A stretch of 64,000 nt of DNA from Pseudonocardia sp. HH130629-09 (GCF_001294645.1 NZ_CP011868.1:434001-498000); one strand, 5' to 3'. Positions 43,361 to 52,661 are shown, counted from the first letter of the stretch. Program-made: numbers and translations. Notes: generated from the letters alone by a model not told the origin.

Positions 43361-44380
43361 TCAGAACCTGTCGCTCGCCAGCGCCACCAGCACGCGGCGC
43401 AACGCGTCGAGTCTGCCTCCTCCGAGTGCGCCGGAGGCGACCAGGTCGTCCAGTGCACACTCCGGGTCGGCGGGCGGCCCGAGGTGCCCGCAGCCGCGCG
43501 GGCAGCCCTCGATCGCCTCGGCGAGGTCGCCGAACGCGGCGACGACGTCGTCCGCGCTGACGTGCGCGAGCCCGAACGACCGGACCCCCGGGGTGTCGAC
43601 GACCCAGCCGTCGGCGTGCGGGAACGCCAGGGCCGCGGTGGTCGTGTGCCGCCCCTTGCCGACGCCCGACACCCGCCCGATGGCCTGGGTCGCGGCCGGG
43701 ACGATCGCGTTGACCAGCGTGGACTTGCCGACCCCGGAGTGCCCGACGAGCGCGCACAGCCGCCCGGACAGCTCCGCGCGCAGCGCGTCCAGCCCGCTCG
43801 GCGGCCCGGACTCCGAACGTCCGGTCACCAGCACCGGCACACCGAGCTCGCGGTACTGCGCGGCGAACGGCTCCGGGTCGGCGAGGTCGGACTTGGTCAG
43901 GCACAGCACCGGCTGCAGCCCGCCGGCGAACGCCGCGACCAGGCAGCGGTCGACGAACCCGCTGCGCGGCACCGGGTCGGCGACGGCGGTGACCACGATC
44001 AGCCGCTGCGCGTTCGCGACGACGATCCGCTCGTAGGGGTCGGTGTCGTCGGCGGTGCGGCGCAGCACGGTCTCGCGCTCGGCGACCCGCACGATCCGCG
44101 CGAGGGTGTCCGGCTCGCCGGACAGGTCCCCGACGAGGTCCACCCGGTCCCCGACGACGACCGGCGTCCGGCCCAGCTCGCGGGCCCGCATGGCGACGAC
44201 CTGGGGGAGGCTCGGGTCGGCGTCGACCGCGCAGGTCCAGCGGCCCCGGTCGACGGCGGTGACCATCGCGCGGGTCGCGTCGGCGTGCGCGGGGCGGCGC
44301 TTGCTGCGCGGACGGCTGCCGCGTCGTCCGGGGCGGACGCGGACGTCGGACTCGTCGAGCCTGCTGATGTCGCGGGGCAC
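43361..44380 (-). CDS. rsgA: Ribosome small-subunit-dependent GTPase RsgA
   Basis: 339 residues. Circularly permuted GTPase: OB domain at 35-115, then G4 LTKSD near 170, G1 GHSGVGKSTLVN near 213, G2 HTTT and G3 VVDTPGVRSF near 258, ending with a zinc site GCPRGCGHLGPPADPEC. It checks late 30S subunit assembly, releasing maturation factors on GTP hydrolysis. The N-terminal 30 residues are Arg-rich and suited to RNA binding. GTG at 44380 is 1 bp after the aroA stop, so the genes are coupled. Confidence 0.95.
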   Translation of the reverse strand: MPRDISRLDESDVRVRPGRRGSRPRSKRRPAHADATRAMVTAVDRGRWTCAVDADPSLPQVVAMRARELGRTPVVVGDRVDLVGDLSGEPDTLARIVRVAERETVLRRTADDTDPYERIVVANAQRLIVVTAVADPVPRSGFVDRCLVAAFAGGLQPVLCLTKSDLADPEPFAAQYRELGVPVLVTGRSESGPPSGLDALRAELSGRLCALVGHSGVGKSTLVNAIVPAATQAIGRVSGVGKGRHTTTAALAFPHADGWVVDTPGVRSFGLAHVSADDVVAAFGDLAEAIEGCPRGCGHLGPPADPECALDDLVASGALGGGRLDALRRVLVALASDRF

Positions 44381-44381
44381 G

Positions 44382-45674
44382 TCAGTTCCCGACCAGCGCC
44401 GCCCACCGGCCGGGGAAGTCCGGGATGGTCTTGTCGGTGCTGGCGACGTCGTCGATCTCGACGCCCGGCACGACCAGACCGATGATCGCGCCCGCGGTCG
44501 CCATCCGGTGGTCGGCGTAGGCGCCCCAGGGCCGGTCGGCGCGCCCGGTCAGCGGCTTCGGTTCGATGACCAGCCCGTCGTCGGTCTCGGTGACGGCGCC
44601 GCCGAGCGCGGTGATCTCGGTGGCGAGCGCGGCGAGCCGGTCCGTCTCGTGCCCGCGCAGGTGCCCGATCCCGCGCAGCCGCGAGGTGCCCGAGGCGAGC
44701 GCGGCGATCGCCGCGACGGTGGGTGCGAGCTCGCCCGCGTCGTGCAGGTCGACGTCGACGCCGCTGAGCCGGTCCGGGCCGGTCACGGTCAGCCCCTCGG
44801 CGGTGTGCGACACGGTCCCGCCGAACTGCTCCAGCACCGGCAGCACGTCGACGCCGGGCTGGGTGGTCTCGGCGGGCCAGCCGCGCACGGTGACACGCCC
44901 GCCGGTCACGACGGCCGCGGCGAGGAACACCGCGGCGTTCGACAGGTCCGGCTCGACCGTCCAGTCCCGCCCCGCGACCGGGCCGGGCTCGACCCGCCAG
45001 CTGTTCGGCTCGCCGTCGTCGACGACCACCCCGGCGGTGCGGAGCATCTCCACCGTCATCGCGATGTGCGGGAGCGAGGGCAGCGGCTTCCCGTCGTGGC
45101 GGACGGTCACCCCGCGCTCGAACAGCGCCCCGGACAGCAGCAGCCCGGACACGAACTGCGACGACGCCGACGCGTCGATCGTGACCTCGCCACCCCGGAC
45201 CGGGCCCCCGTCCAGGACGAACGGCAGCGCGTCGGCGGCGCCGTCGAAGGACACGGTGGCGCCGAGGTCGCGCAGGGCGCCCAGCACGGTGCCCATCGGC
45301 CGCTCCCTCGCCCGCGGGTCGCCGTCGAAGCGGACCGCGCCCGACGCCGTCGCCGCGGCCGGCGGGACGAACCGCATGACCGTCCCGGCCAGCCCGCAGT
45401 CGACCTCCGCCGGGAACGCCGCCGTGCCGCCGCGCAGCCCGCCGTGCGCGCCGATCCGCACCGTGTCGCCCTCGGTGACGACTGGGACGCCCAGCGCGGT
45501 GAGCGCGCCGGTCATCAGCGCGGTGTCGCGGGTGGGCGGCGCACCGTCGACCCGGACCCCGCCGCCGGACAGGCCGGCGAGCAGCAGCGCACGGTTGGTC
45601 ACCGACTTCGACCCGGGGACGGTGACGGTGCCGGTCACCGGCGACCCGGGCGTGGGGGTGGTCCAGTAGCTCAC
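44382..45674 (-). CDS. aroA: 3-phosphoshikimate 1-carboxyvinyltransferase (EPSP synthase)
   Basis: 430 residues. Joins phosphoenolpyruvate and shikimate-3-phosphate in aromatic amino acid synthesis. [20 protein letters not shown] (substrate Lys, Ser, Arg) at about 20-40, [17 protein letters not shown] near 95, [14 protein letters not shown] near 170 and [16 protein letters not shown] near 345 are family blocks. The usual LFLGNAGTAMRPL-type loop is [11 protein letters not shown], typical of actinobacteria. GTG at 45674 preceded by AAGGATGGGGG; an in-frame GTG at 45692 is less likely. Divergent from the SRAP gene with only 35 bp between. Confidence 0.94.
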   Translation of the reverse strand: MSYWTTPTPGSPVTGTVTVPGSKSVTNRALLLAGLSGGGVRVDGAPPTRDTALMTGALTALGVPVVTEGDTVRIGAHGGLRGGTAAFPAEVDCGLAGTVMRFVPPAAATASGAVRFDGDPRARERPMGTVLGALRDLGATVSFDGAADALPFVLDGGPVRGGEVTIDASASSQFVSGLLLSGALFERGVTVRHDGKPLPSLPHIAMTVEMLRTAGVVVDDGEPNSWRVEPGPVAGRDWTVEPDLSNAAVFLAAAVVTGGRVTVRGWPAETTQPGVDVLPVLEQFGGTVSHTAEGLTVTGPDRLSGVDVDLHDAGELAPTVAAIAALASGTSRLRGIGHLRGHETDRLAALATEITALGGAVTETDDGLVIEPKPLTGRADRPWGAYADHRMATAGAIIGLVVPGVEIDDVASTDKTIPDFPGRWAALVGN

Positions 45675-45709
45675 ACCCCCATCCTTCCCCACATGGGAGC
45701 ATGGGGCGC

Positions 45710-46528
45710 ATGTGCGGCCGTTACGCCTCCACCAAGGCCCCCGCGGACCTGGCCGACGAGTTCCACGCCGTCGACGCGACGCAGGAGTCCTCGCAGCGTC
45801 CGGACTACAACGTGGCGCCGACCAAGGACATCACCGTGGTGGTCGAACGCCACCCCCGCGACGAGAGCGGCGAACCCGACCGGGACACCACCGAGCGGTC
45901 GCTGCGGACCGTCCGCTGGGGCCTGGTGCCGTTCTGGGCGAAGGACCCGTCGGCTGGTGCGCGGATGGTGAACGCCCGGTCGGAGACGATCACCGAGAAG
46001 CCCGCGTTCCGCCGTGCGGCCGCGTCGCGGCGCTGCCTGTTCCCGATGGACGGCTGGTACGAGTGGCAGCGCCACGACGCCGTCCCGAAGAGCCAGGGCG
46101 GGACCGGCAAGCCGACCAAGCAGCCGTACTTCACCCACTACGCCGATGACGCCACGATGGCGATGGCCGGCCTGTGGGAGTACTGGCGTCCCAGCGGCGG
46201 CGAGCTCGCCGAGAAGTACCCGGACGGCCTGGTCACCGCCTGCGTGCTCACCACCGAGGCGGTCGGCCCGCTCGCCCAGGTCCACGACCGGATGCCGCTC
46301 GTGCTGCGCCCCGACGACTGGTCGGACTGGCTCGACCCGGACCGCGACACCGGCGACGACCGGGTCACCCGGCTGCTCGTCCCGCCGACCCCCGAGCTGG
46401 TGTCCACCCTCGAGATCCGGCCGGTGTCGCCGCAGGTCAACAACGTCCGCAACAACGCTCCCGAGCTGCTCGACCGGATCTCCGACGACCGGGTGACCGA
46501 GCCGATCCAGCTCGACCTGCTGTCGTGA
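45710..46528 (+). CDS. SRAP-domain abasic-site DNA-protein crosslinking protein (HMCES/YedK-like)
   Basis: 272 residues. Begins MCGRYAS: after Met removal Cys2 becomes the N-terminal residue that bonds covalently to abasic sites in single-stranded DNA. This fixes the ATG at 45710 rather than the in-frame ATG at 45701. Other SRAP residues: Asn in [38 protein letters not shown] with active Glu, and His in VHDRMPLVL. It shields abasic sites during replication. Starts a two-gene run with an alpha/beta hydrolase. Same aroA neighbour as in M. tuberculosis (Rv3226c). Confidence 0.93.
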   Translation: MCGRYASTKAPADLADEFHAVDATQESSQRPDYNVAPTKDITVVVERHPRDESGEPDRDTTERSLRTVRWGLVPFWAKDPSAGARMVNARSETITEKPAFRRAAASRRCLFPMDGWYEWQRHDAVPKSQGGTGKPTKQPYFTHYADDATMAMAGLWEYWRPSGGELAEKYPDGLVTACVLTTEAVGPLAQVHDRMPLVLRPDDWSDWLDPDRDTGDDRVTRLLVPPTPELVSTLEIRPVSPQVNNVRNNAPELLDRISDDRVTEPIQLDLLS

Positions 46529-47127
46529 CCGGGGCGCGCGAGGTCGACACCCCGCGCGGACCGGCCCGGGTCACCCTGCACCGGGCGGAGCAACCGCGCG
46601 GCCTGCTGCTGCTCGGGCACGGCGCCGGCGGCGGTGTCGACGCCCCCGACCTGGTCACCGCGACCGCGGCGGCCACCGCCGCCGGGTTCGACGTCGGCCT
46701 GGTCGAGCAGCCCTACCGGGTCGCGGGCCGGCGGGCCCCCGCCCCGGCCGGGCACCTCGACGAAGCGTGGCTCGCCGTCGTCGCGGCGGTGCGGCCCGGC
46801 CACGACGGGCCGCTGGTCGTCGGCGGCCGCAGCTCCGGTGCGCGCGTCGCCTGCCGCACGGCGACGACGGCCGGTGCCGCCGCGGTGCTGTGCCTGGCCT
46901 TCCCGCTGCACCCGCCCGGCCGTCCGGAGCGGACCCGGGCCCCGGAGCTCGACGGGGCCGGGGTGCCGGTGCTCGTGGTGCAGGGCCGCAGCGACCGGTT
47001 CGGCGTCCCGGCCGACGGGCCCGACCGGCGGGTGGTGCTGCTCGACGGCGACCACGGTCTGAAGGAACAGCACGACCGGCTGCGCGAGGTCGTCGCCGGA
47101 TGGGCGGCGGAGCAGCTCGACCGGTAG
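46525..47127 (+). CDS. Alpha/beta hydrolase (KANL3/Tex30-like)
   Basis: 200 residues, GTG overlaps the SRAP stop (GTGA). LLLLGHGAGGGVDAPDLV is the oxyanion strand near residue 30; the nucleophile is Ser in VVGGRSSGARVACR near 112; the acid is Asp in VQGRSDRFG and the base His in LLDGDHGLK near 175. So the catalytic triad is complete. The small size and motif order match the KANL3/Tex30-type dienelactone-hydrolase-like group, of unknown substrate. The coupling to an abasic-site protein is conserved in related actinobacteria as far as I recall. Confidence 0.8.
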   Translation: MTGAREVDTPRGPARVTLHRAEQPRGLLLLGHGAGGGVDAPDLVTATAAATAAGFDVGLVEQPYRVAGRRAPAPAGHLDEAWLAVVAAVRPGHDGPLVVGGRSSGARVACRTATTAGAAAVLCLAFPLHPPGRPERTRAPELDGAGVPVLVVQGRSDRFGVPADGPDRRVVLLDGDHGLKEQHDRLREVVAGWAAEQLDR

Positions 47128-47157
47128 AAGAGGTTTGCCGACCCTTATGTGCCCGGT

Positions 47158-47676
47158 ATGTTCCCTCCGTATCGAACCGACTGGACCGAACAGGCCCGGG
47201 TCACCGCTGCCGCGGTGCAGCGCACCGGCGAGATGGAGGAGCTGCTCGACAGGTGGCGGCTGCGCGCCGAGCAGGTGGGCAGGGAGGTCGGCGCGCCCGG
47301 CCGGACGGCGTCGATCGTGCGGTTCCAGCCGGACTCGTTCCGGCTCTACGGGCCGAGGAGCTTCTCCGGGTCCGTGTTGACCGCGGTGGGCCTCGACCTG
47401 GGCGAGCGGGCCTGGAACGAGTACTCGATGCTGCAGGTCGGACCGGAGATGGCCTCGGAGATCGACGGCGACGTCGTGTTCTTCACCGACCGGGCCGGTG
47501 ACCCGTCGGCCGGTGCCCGGGGTGCGGTGAGCAGGCTGTGGGGCACCGCCGCCGTCCGCGCCGGCCGGGTGCACGAGGTCGAGGACGAGACCTGGATGGT
47601 GGGGATCGGAGTGCTCGGCGCCGACCGGATCGTCGACGACGTGCGGCAGCGTCTGGCCCCGGGCCCGCCGTCCTAG
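47158..47676 (+). CDS. C-terminal lobe of an iron-siderophore binding protein (probable gene remnant)
   Basis: 172 residues from ATG 47158 (GTG 47149 also possible). The content matches only the linker helix and C-lobe of FecB/TroA-type periplasmic binding proteins: YRTDWTEQARVTAAAVQRTG (helix entry), RFQPDSFRLYGPRSFSGSVL, LDLGERAWNEYSMLQVGPEM and ADRIVDDVRQRL. A whole protein would have about 320 residues with signal peptide, lipobox and N-lobe; none is present upstream, where the hydrolase gene lies. No transporter genes are nearby. I regard it as a truncated remnant, open but probably non-functional in uptake. Confidence 0.6.
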   Translation: MFPPYRTDWTEQARVTAAAVQRTGEMEELLDRWRLRAEQVGREVGAPGRTASIVRFQPDSFRLYGPRSFSGSVLTAVGLDLGERAWNEYSMLQVGPEMASEIDGDVVFFTDRAGDPSAGARGAVSRLWGTAAVRAGRVHEVEDETWMVGIGVLGADRIVDDVRQRLAPGPPS

Positions 47677-49874
47677 CGGGCCCCGGCCAGCAGCGCGGCG
47701 AGCTCGGCCGCGGGGCTTGGCGACCCCAGGTGCCAGCCCTGGCCGATGTCGCATCCCAGGTCGTGCAGCCTGCGGGCCTGCCAGCCGGTCTCGACCGACT
47801 CCGCGACGACGGTCAGCCCGAGGGTGTGCGCCAGCTCGATCATCGCCGACAGGATGACCGGGCTGTCCACGTCCGACGGTGCCGCCCCGTCGTCCGGGAC
47901 CTCACCCGGGCAGGGGCCGCTCTGCCCGGTCACGAACGACCCGGCCAGCTTGAGCACGTCCACCGGCAGCCGGTGCAGGTAGACCAGGTTCGAGTAGCCG
48001 GTGCCGAAGTCGTCGATGGCGATCCGCACCCCGAGCCGCGACAGCTCCTCCAACGCCTGCACCGGGCGCCCGGCGGCGGACATGAGGTCGCTCTCGGTCA
48101 GCTCCAGCTGCAGCGACGAGGCGGGCCACCCGGTCCGCTCCAGCACGTCGGCGATGCGGAGGACGGCGTCGGGCCTGCGCAGCTGCTGGCCCGCCACGTT
48201 CACGCTGAGCACCAGCCCCGCGTCGGCGCCTGAGTCCACCCAGGACCGGGCGTCGGTGCAGGCCTGCTCCAGCAGGTGCAGCCCCAGCGGGACGATCAGG
48301 CCGGTCTGCTCGGCCAGCGGGATGAACACGTCCGGGCCGAGCCGCTCGCCGTCGGCGGTGCGCCAGCGGGCCAGCGCCTCCACCCCGACGACGGCGCCGT
48401 CGTCGAGCGCGACCAGCGGCTGGTACTCCAGGTGGAACTCGCCGCGCTCCAGCGCGCCCGGCATCCGGCCGGCCAGCTCGAACAGGTGCACGTCGTTGGC
48501 GTGCCGGGCCGGGTCGAAGACCGCGATGCGGTCCCGGCCGTCGCGCTTGGCCCAGTACATGGTGGTGTCCGCGGCCTGCATGAGCTCGGCGGCGCCCGCG
48601 GCACCGGTGACGTCCTCGCCGGTGGCGGTGCCCGCGGCGTCGCGGAACGGGCGGGCGACGATCCCGATGCTGGCCGACACCACAACCTCCCGGCCGCGCA
48701 CGTGCACCGGCCGCCGGACGACCGCCAGCGCCCGGTCGGCGACCTCGGCCAGCTGCTCGACGCCGGTGCACTGCTCCACGAGCACCACGAACTCGTCGCC
48801 GCCCATCCGGGCGACGGTGTGCCCTGCCGGGCGGAGCTCGGCGTCGAGGCGGTGCGCGACGGTGCGCAGCAGCTGGTCGCCCGCGTCGTGGCCGAGGGTG
48901 TCGTTGACGGCCTTGAAGCCGTCGAGGTCGAGATAGCAGACCCCGACCGGGGCGGGGGAGCCGTACGGTCCGGCGAGCGCGGTCTCGAGCCGGGTGAAGA
49001 ACAGCGAGCGGTTCGGCAGCCCGGTGAGCGGGTCGTGCTCGGCCTGGTGACGCAGCCGTGACTGCAGACGACGGCGCTCGGTGAAGTCGGAGACCATCGC
49101 GACGAGGTAGCGGGGCTCGCCGTCGGGGGAGCGGACCAGCGAGACGGTCAGCTCGGTCCACACCTGGTCGCCGTCGACCCGGAAGTAGGCCTTCTCCATC
49201 CGGACGTGCCCGATCCGCCCGGCGAGCATGGACTCGATCTGCGGCCACATCTCGGGGGTGTCCTCGGGATGGATGAACTCGAACACCGAGCGGCCCACGA
49301 GCCCGCCGGGCCGGTGGCCGAGCATCTGGGTCAGCGTGCGGTTGGCCTCCAGGATCCGGCCCTCGGTGTCGGCGACGCTGATGCCGATCACGGAGCTCTC
49401 GAACACCACGCCGTAGCGCGCCTCGGAGCGCCAGCGGGCGTCCTCGGCGGCGGCGCGTGCGGCGAACGCGGCCGAGCTGATCCGCTCCTGCTCCAGCCGG
49501 GTGCGGTCGCGCAGCATCCGGGCGTACCCCGTCGACAGCGCCCCGACCGCCCTGCTCCAGCGGCGGAACCGCTCCGGGTCGAGCGTGTGCTCGGCGAAGT
49601 GCTCGGACAGCACGTCGATCGAGCAGCGCAGGGCGGCCGGGTCGGTGAGGTGCGCGGCGACCAGCTCGGCGCCGACCTCCTCGGCCATCGTCTCCTCGGC
49701 CCGCCCCTCGACGACGGCGGTGAACCACCAGGCCGCACCGGACAGCACCGCGTGCAGGTCGGCGCGGGCGGCGGAGACGAAGCTGCGGGCCTCGATCGCG
49801 GCGACCCAGGCGTCGGCCAGCGCCGACGGCCCCGGGCCCCCGTCGTCGGGCAGGACGGGGACGGGTTTCGCCAT
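47673..49874 (-). CDS. PAS-GGDEF-EAL cyclic di-GMP protein
   Basis: 733 residues, no membrane segments. N-terminal helical domain to about 165, PAS at about 170-290 (YGVVFESSVIGISVADTEGR), GGDEF at about 300-460 with intact ARMGGDEFVVLVE, and EAL at about 480-733 with VGVEALARW, LELTES, IAIDDFGTGYS and VVAESVET. In the EAL domain KID is KLA (LKLAGSFV) and a 30-residue Pro/Asp-rich stretch is inserted after it. So the cyclase looks active and the phosphodiesterase altered. ATG at 49874 with GGAGAG 6 nt before. Convergent with the preceding gene, sharing CTAG. Confidence 0.9.
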   Translation of the reverse strand: MAKPVPVLPDDGGPGPSALADAWVAAIEARSFVSAARADLHAVLSGAAWWFTAVVEGRAEETMAEEVGAELVAAHLTDPAALRCSIDVLSEHFAEHTLDPERFRRWSRAVGALSTGYARMLRDRTRLEQERISSAAFAARAAAEDARWRSEARYGVVFESSVIGISVADTEGRILEANRTLTQMLGHRPGGLVGRSVFEFIHPEDTPEMWPQIESMLAGRIGHVRMEKAYFRVDGDQVWTELTVSLVRSPDGEPRYLVAMVSDFTERRRLQSRLRHQAEHDPLTGLPNRSLFFTRLETALAGPYGSPAPVGVCYLDLDGFKAVNDTLGHDAGDQLLRTVAHRLDAELRPAGHTVARMGGDEFVVLVEQCTGVEQLAEVADRALAVVRRPVHVRGREVVVSASIGIVARPFRDAAGTATGEDVTGAAGAAELMQAADTTMYWAKRDGRDRIAVFDPARHANDVHLFELAGRMPGALERGEFHLEYQPLVALDDGAVVGVEALARWRTADGERLGPDVFIPLAEQTGLIVPLGLHLLEQACTDARSWVDSGADAGLVLSVNVAGQQLRRPDAVLRIADVLERTGWPASSLQLELTESDLMSAAGRPVQALEELSRLGVRIAIDDFGTGYSNLVYLHRLPVDVLKLAGSFVTGQSGPCPGEVPDDGAAPSDVDSPVILSAMIELAHTLGLTVVAESVETGWQARRLHDLGCDIGQGWHLGSPSPAAELAALLAGAR

Positions 49875-49894
49875 GACGGCTCTCCCTCCCACTG

Positions 49895-50731
49895 TCAGTC
49901 GCCGGGCGGCCCGGTGTGACGGGCGACGGCGGCCAGGCCGGGGTAGCGCTGCGCCTCGGGGCCCACCGGGGTCTCCGGACGCCAGAGCGGGATCCGCACG
50001 ACTCCGGGTTCCACCAGCTCCAGGCCGGCCAACAGCGCCGTGAGCTCCTCGTTGTCGCGCATCCGCATCCGCATCCGCATCCGGTTCGGGGACGCGTCCC
50101 TGTTGTAGAGGTTCTGGGCCTGGCTCGCACCGGAGAGGCCCCCCTCGTCACTCGCGTGGCTGACGACCACGTGGCTGCCGGGGGCGGTCGCGGCGGCGGC
50201 GTAGGCGGCGATGATCCCGGCCGGGTCGGCCTCGTCCGGGACGAAGTGCAGCACCGAGACGAGCAGCACCGCCACCGGCTGCGTCAGGTCGAGGTGGCTG
50301 CGCGTCAGGGGGTCGTCGAGGACCCGTCGCGGGTCGGTCAGGTCGGCGGCGAGCACGGCCGTCGACGGGTCGTCGTCGAGCAGCGCACGGCTGTGCGCGA
50401 CGGCGATCGGGTCGTTGTCGACGTAGAGCACCCGGGCGTCGTCGCAGGCGGTCGCCGCGACCTCGTGCACGTTGCCGACGGTCGGGATGCCCGAGCCGAG
50501 GTCGAGGAACTGGCGGATCCCCTGCGCGCACATGTGGTGCACTGCCCGGCGCAGGAACGCCCGGTTGGCCTGCGCGACGGCCGCCATCTCGGGCAGCGCG
50601 TCGAGCACCCGGTCGGCGAAGGCACGGTCGACCTCGAAGTTGTGCGACCCGCCCAGGTAGTAGTCGTAGACCCGGGCGACGCTCGGGCTGGTCATGTCCA
50701 CCTCGTCGGGCGCCCATTCCGGTCGGTCCAC
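49895..50731 (-). CDS. SAM-dependent methyltransferase, SAV2177/DUF574 family
   Basis: 278 residues. SPSVARVYDYYLGGSHNFEV near residue 15 and IRQFLDLGSGIPTVGNVHEV near 75 are hallmarks of this actinobacterial Rossmann methyltransferase family; VLYVDNDPIAVAHSR binds SAM ribose. Substrates are mostly unknown. Near residue 225 four Arg-Met pairs (RMRMRMRM) are encoded by a 6-bp tandem repeat where relatives have an ordinary helix start. GTG at 50731 with GGGGAG 7 nt before. Lies 20 bp upstream of the GGDEF-EAL gene on the same strand, so probably an operon. Confidence 0.85.
   Translation of the reverse strand: MDRPEWAPDEVDMTSPSVARVYDYYLGGSHNFEVDRAFADRVLDALPEMAAVAQANRAFLRRAVHHMCAQGIRQFLDLGSGIPTVGNVHEVAATACDDARVLYVDNDPIAVAHSRALLDDDPSTAVLAADLTDPRRVLDDPLTRSHLDLTQPVAVLLVSVLHFVPDEADPAGIIAAYAAAATAPGSHVVVSHASDEGGLSGASQAQNLYNRDASPNRMRMRMRMRDNEELTALLAGLELVEPGVVRIPLWRPETPVGPEAQRYPGLAAVARHTGPPGD
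50058..50081. repeat. Hexanucleotide microsatellite (CGCATC)x4
   Basis: Four exact CGCATC units inside the methyltransferase gene, giving alternating Arg-Met in the protein. Copy changes would keep the frame. Confidence 0.9.
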
Positions 50732-50842
50732 GCGTGCTCCCCGTTGCTCGTCTCGACGGTGCCGACGGCGGTCCGGGGCCGTCGGTGACCGACCCTACTG
50801 GCGCGGAGCCCGGATCGGACCAGTCCGTGTGACCCCCTGCGG

Positions 50843-51319
50843 TCAGCCGGTCGCGATCGGCGCGACGACGGCGCCGGTGAGTGCCACCAGGTCCGCCGAG
50901 GCGAGCTCGATCTCCAGGCCGCGCCTGCCCCCGGAGCAGAACACCGTCGGGTGCTCCTGCGCGGAGACGTCGAGGACCGTCGGCAGCCGTCGACGCTGGC
51001 CCAGCGGGGAGATGCCGCCCGCGACGTAGCCGGTGGCCCGCTCGGCGTCGGCGACGTCGGCCATGACGGCCTTCTTCCCGCCCGCGGCGGCGGCCAGTGC
51101 CTTGAGGTCCAGCTGGGCCGACACCGGCACGATCCCGACCGTCATGGTCCCGTCGACGAGCGCGACGAGGGTCTTGAACACCCGTCGCGGGTCCTGCCCC
51201 ATGACGGCGGCGGCCTCCGCGCCGTAGTCCGCGCCGTCGTGGTGGGTGTCGGTGTGCAGCTCGTGCGCCACCCCACGCTTGCTCAGCAGTGCCGTCGCCG
51301 GGGTGCCCCTGCCCGCCAT
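50843..51319 (-). CDS. ybaK: Cys-tRNA(Pro) deacylase, YbaK/EbsC type
   Basis: 158 residues. Hydrolyses mischarged Cys-tRNA(Pro) in the cytoplasm. Blocks: GTPATALLSKRGVAHELHTD near the N-terminus, RRVFKTLVALVDGTMTVGIV with the conserved Lys near 50, GGKKAVMADVADAERATGYV near 90 and TVFCSGGRRGLEIEL near 130. ATG at 51319 with GGGAGG 8 nt before. Divergent from sigR with 95 bp between. M. tuberculosis carries YbaK remnants at the same place (Rv3224A/B). Confidence 0.88.
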   Translation of the reverse strand: MAGRGTPATALLSKRGVAHELHTDTHHDGADYGAEAAAVMGQDPRRVFKTLVALVDGTMTVGIVPVSAQLDLKALAAAAGGKKAVMADVADAERATGYVAGGISPLGQRRRLPTVLDVSAQEHPTVFCSGGRRGLEIELASADLVALTGAVVAPIATG

Positions 51320-51378
51320 CGTCGGTGTCCTCCCGTCCTCGTCCCCGGGGCCCGACCCGGGGGTGACGGAGAACCTAT

Positions 51379-51408
51379 GGGAATGCGGTCCGGCGCCGCA
51401 CCGTTGTT
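51379..51408 (+). promoter_or_regulatory. SigR/SigH-dependent autoregulatory promoter
   Basis: GGGAAT (51379-51384), 18 bp, then GTTGTT (51403-51408): an exact fit to the GGGAAT-N18-GTT consensus of thiol-stress sigma factors. The start would fall at about 51411, immediately before the GTG at 51415. Confidence 0.8.
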
Positions 51409-51414
51409 CCGGGG

Positions 51415-52281
51415 GTGACGACATCAGTGATGGAGAGGCCCGGGGCCGCGCCGCCGGACGGCCGCGAGCGGCCGGGGCGCGTACCCTCCGACGCGTCCGT
51501 CGTGCCGGTGACCCGCACCGGCGCGCGACTCGTGTCACTGGAGAGGGAACCTTTGTCAGTACAGCCGGATGAGCCGGACCAGCCGGAGACGGGTGCGGCA
51601 GGGACCGATCCCGCGGAGCTCGCGGCCATGGTCGGTGTGGCCGACGAGGACGGCAACCGCGCGCCCGAGGACGAGAGCGTCTCCGACCGCACGGCCCGCT
51701 TCGAGCGCGACGCGATGCCGCTGCTCGACCAGCTCTACGGTGCGGCGCTGCGCATGACCCGGAACCCGGCCGACGCCGAGGACCTGGTGCAGGAGACGTT
51801 CCTGAAGGCGTACTCGGCGTTCGGGTCGTTCCGCCGCGGCACCAACCTCAAGGCGTGGCTGTACCGGATCCTGACCAACACCTACATCAACGGGTACCGG
51901 AAGCGGCAGCGTCAGCCCCTGCAGTCGCCGACCGACGAGATCACCGACTACCAGCTGGCCAAGGCCGGTGAGCACAGCTCGACCGGTCTGCGCTCGGCCG
52001 AGGTGGAGGCGCTCGACGCGCTGCCCGACAGCGACGTCAAGGAGGCCCTGCAGGGCCTTCCGGAGGACTTCCGCATGGCGGTCTACCTCGCCGACGTCGA
52101 GGGGTTCGCCTACAAGGAGATCGCCGAGATCATGGGCACCCCGATCGGCACCGTGATGTCGCGGCTGCACCGCGGCCGGCGCCAGCTGCGCGACATGCTG
52201 ACCGACGTCGCCCGTGAGCGCGGCTTCGTCCGCGACGGGGGCGCCGGCGCGACCGGGGACCGGGAGGTGACGGCATCGTGA
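51415..52281 (+). CDS. sigR: ECF sigma factor SigR/SigH (thiol-oxidative stress)
   Basis: 288 residues from GTG 51415, or 242 from TTG 51552 ([10 protein letters not shown], with GAGAGGGAACC upstream); GTG 51531 is a third option. Region 2 is [20 protein letters not shown] to [14 protein letters not shown] (about 100-165) and region 4 is [20 protein letters not shown] followed by [11 protein letters not shown]. Nearly identical to mycobacterial SigH from ARFERDA on. Directs RNA polymerase to thiol-redox genes and is inhibited by the next gene product. The autoregulatory promoter sits so that its transcript would use the upstream start, giving the extended form. Confidence 0.93.
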   Translation: MTTSVMERPGAAPPDGRERPGRVPSDASVVPVTRTGARLVSLEREPLSVQPDEPDQPETGAAGTDPAELAAMVGVADEDGNRAPEDESVSDRTARFERDAMPLLDQLYGAALRMTRNPADAEDLVQETFLKAYSAFGSFRRGTNLKAWLYRILTNTYINGYRKRQRQPLQSPTDEITDYQLAKAGEHSSTGLRSAEVEALDALPDSDVKEALQGLPEDFRMAVYLADVEGFAYKEIAEIMGTPIGTVMSRLHRGRRQLRDMLTDVARERGFVRDGGAGATGDREVTAS

Positions 52282-52661
52282 GCGCCGCCGAGGGCTCGGG
52301 CGCACCGCTCGAGCGCAACCCCATGATCCAGGACCCGCCCGCGAACACCGGGTGCAGCGAGGTGCTGGCGGAGGTGTGGCTGTTCCTCGACCACGAGTGC
52401 GACCAGGAGCGGCGACGCCTGCTCCAGCAGCACCTGGACGAGTGCGGGCCCTGCCTGGCCGAGTACGGCATCGACGAGAAGCTGAAGGCGCTGCTGGCCC
52501 GCAAGTGCGGCGGTGAGGCGGCCCCGGCCGGGCTCAAGGACCGGCTGCGGTCCCAGATCCGCTCCGCGGTGCTCGAGCAGGCCCAGGTGACCGTGGAGAG
52601 CGGTCCGGAGGGCACCAGCGTCTCCGTGTCGCACCAGCGCACCGAGTACCGCAGCGGCTGA
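52278..52661 (+). CDS. rsrA: Zinc anti-sigma factor RsrA/RshA
   Basis: 127 residues, GTG overlapping the sigR stop (GTGA). Zinc anti-sigma motif: [17 protein letters not shown] near 25 (first Cys), then [15 protein letters not shown] with HxxxCxxC, and RKCGG later. When reduced and zinc-bound it holds SigR; disulfide formation releases the sigma factor. An in-frame ATG 45 bp downstream of the start (52323) would give a length closer to family members, so the first 15 residues may not be made. The C-terminal tail is Ser/Val rich. Confidence 0.9.
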   Translation: MSAAEGSGAPLERNPMIQDPPANTGCSEVLAEVWLFLDHECDQERRRLLQQHLDECGPCLAEYGIDEKLKALLARKCGGEAAPAGLKDRLRSQIRSAVLEQAQVTVESGPEGTSVSVSHQRTEYRSG

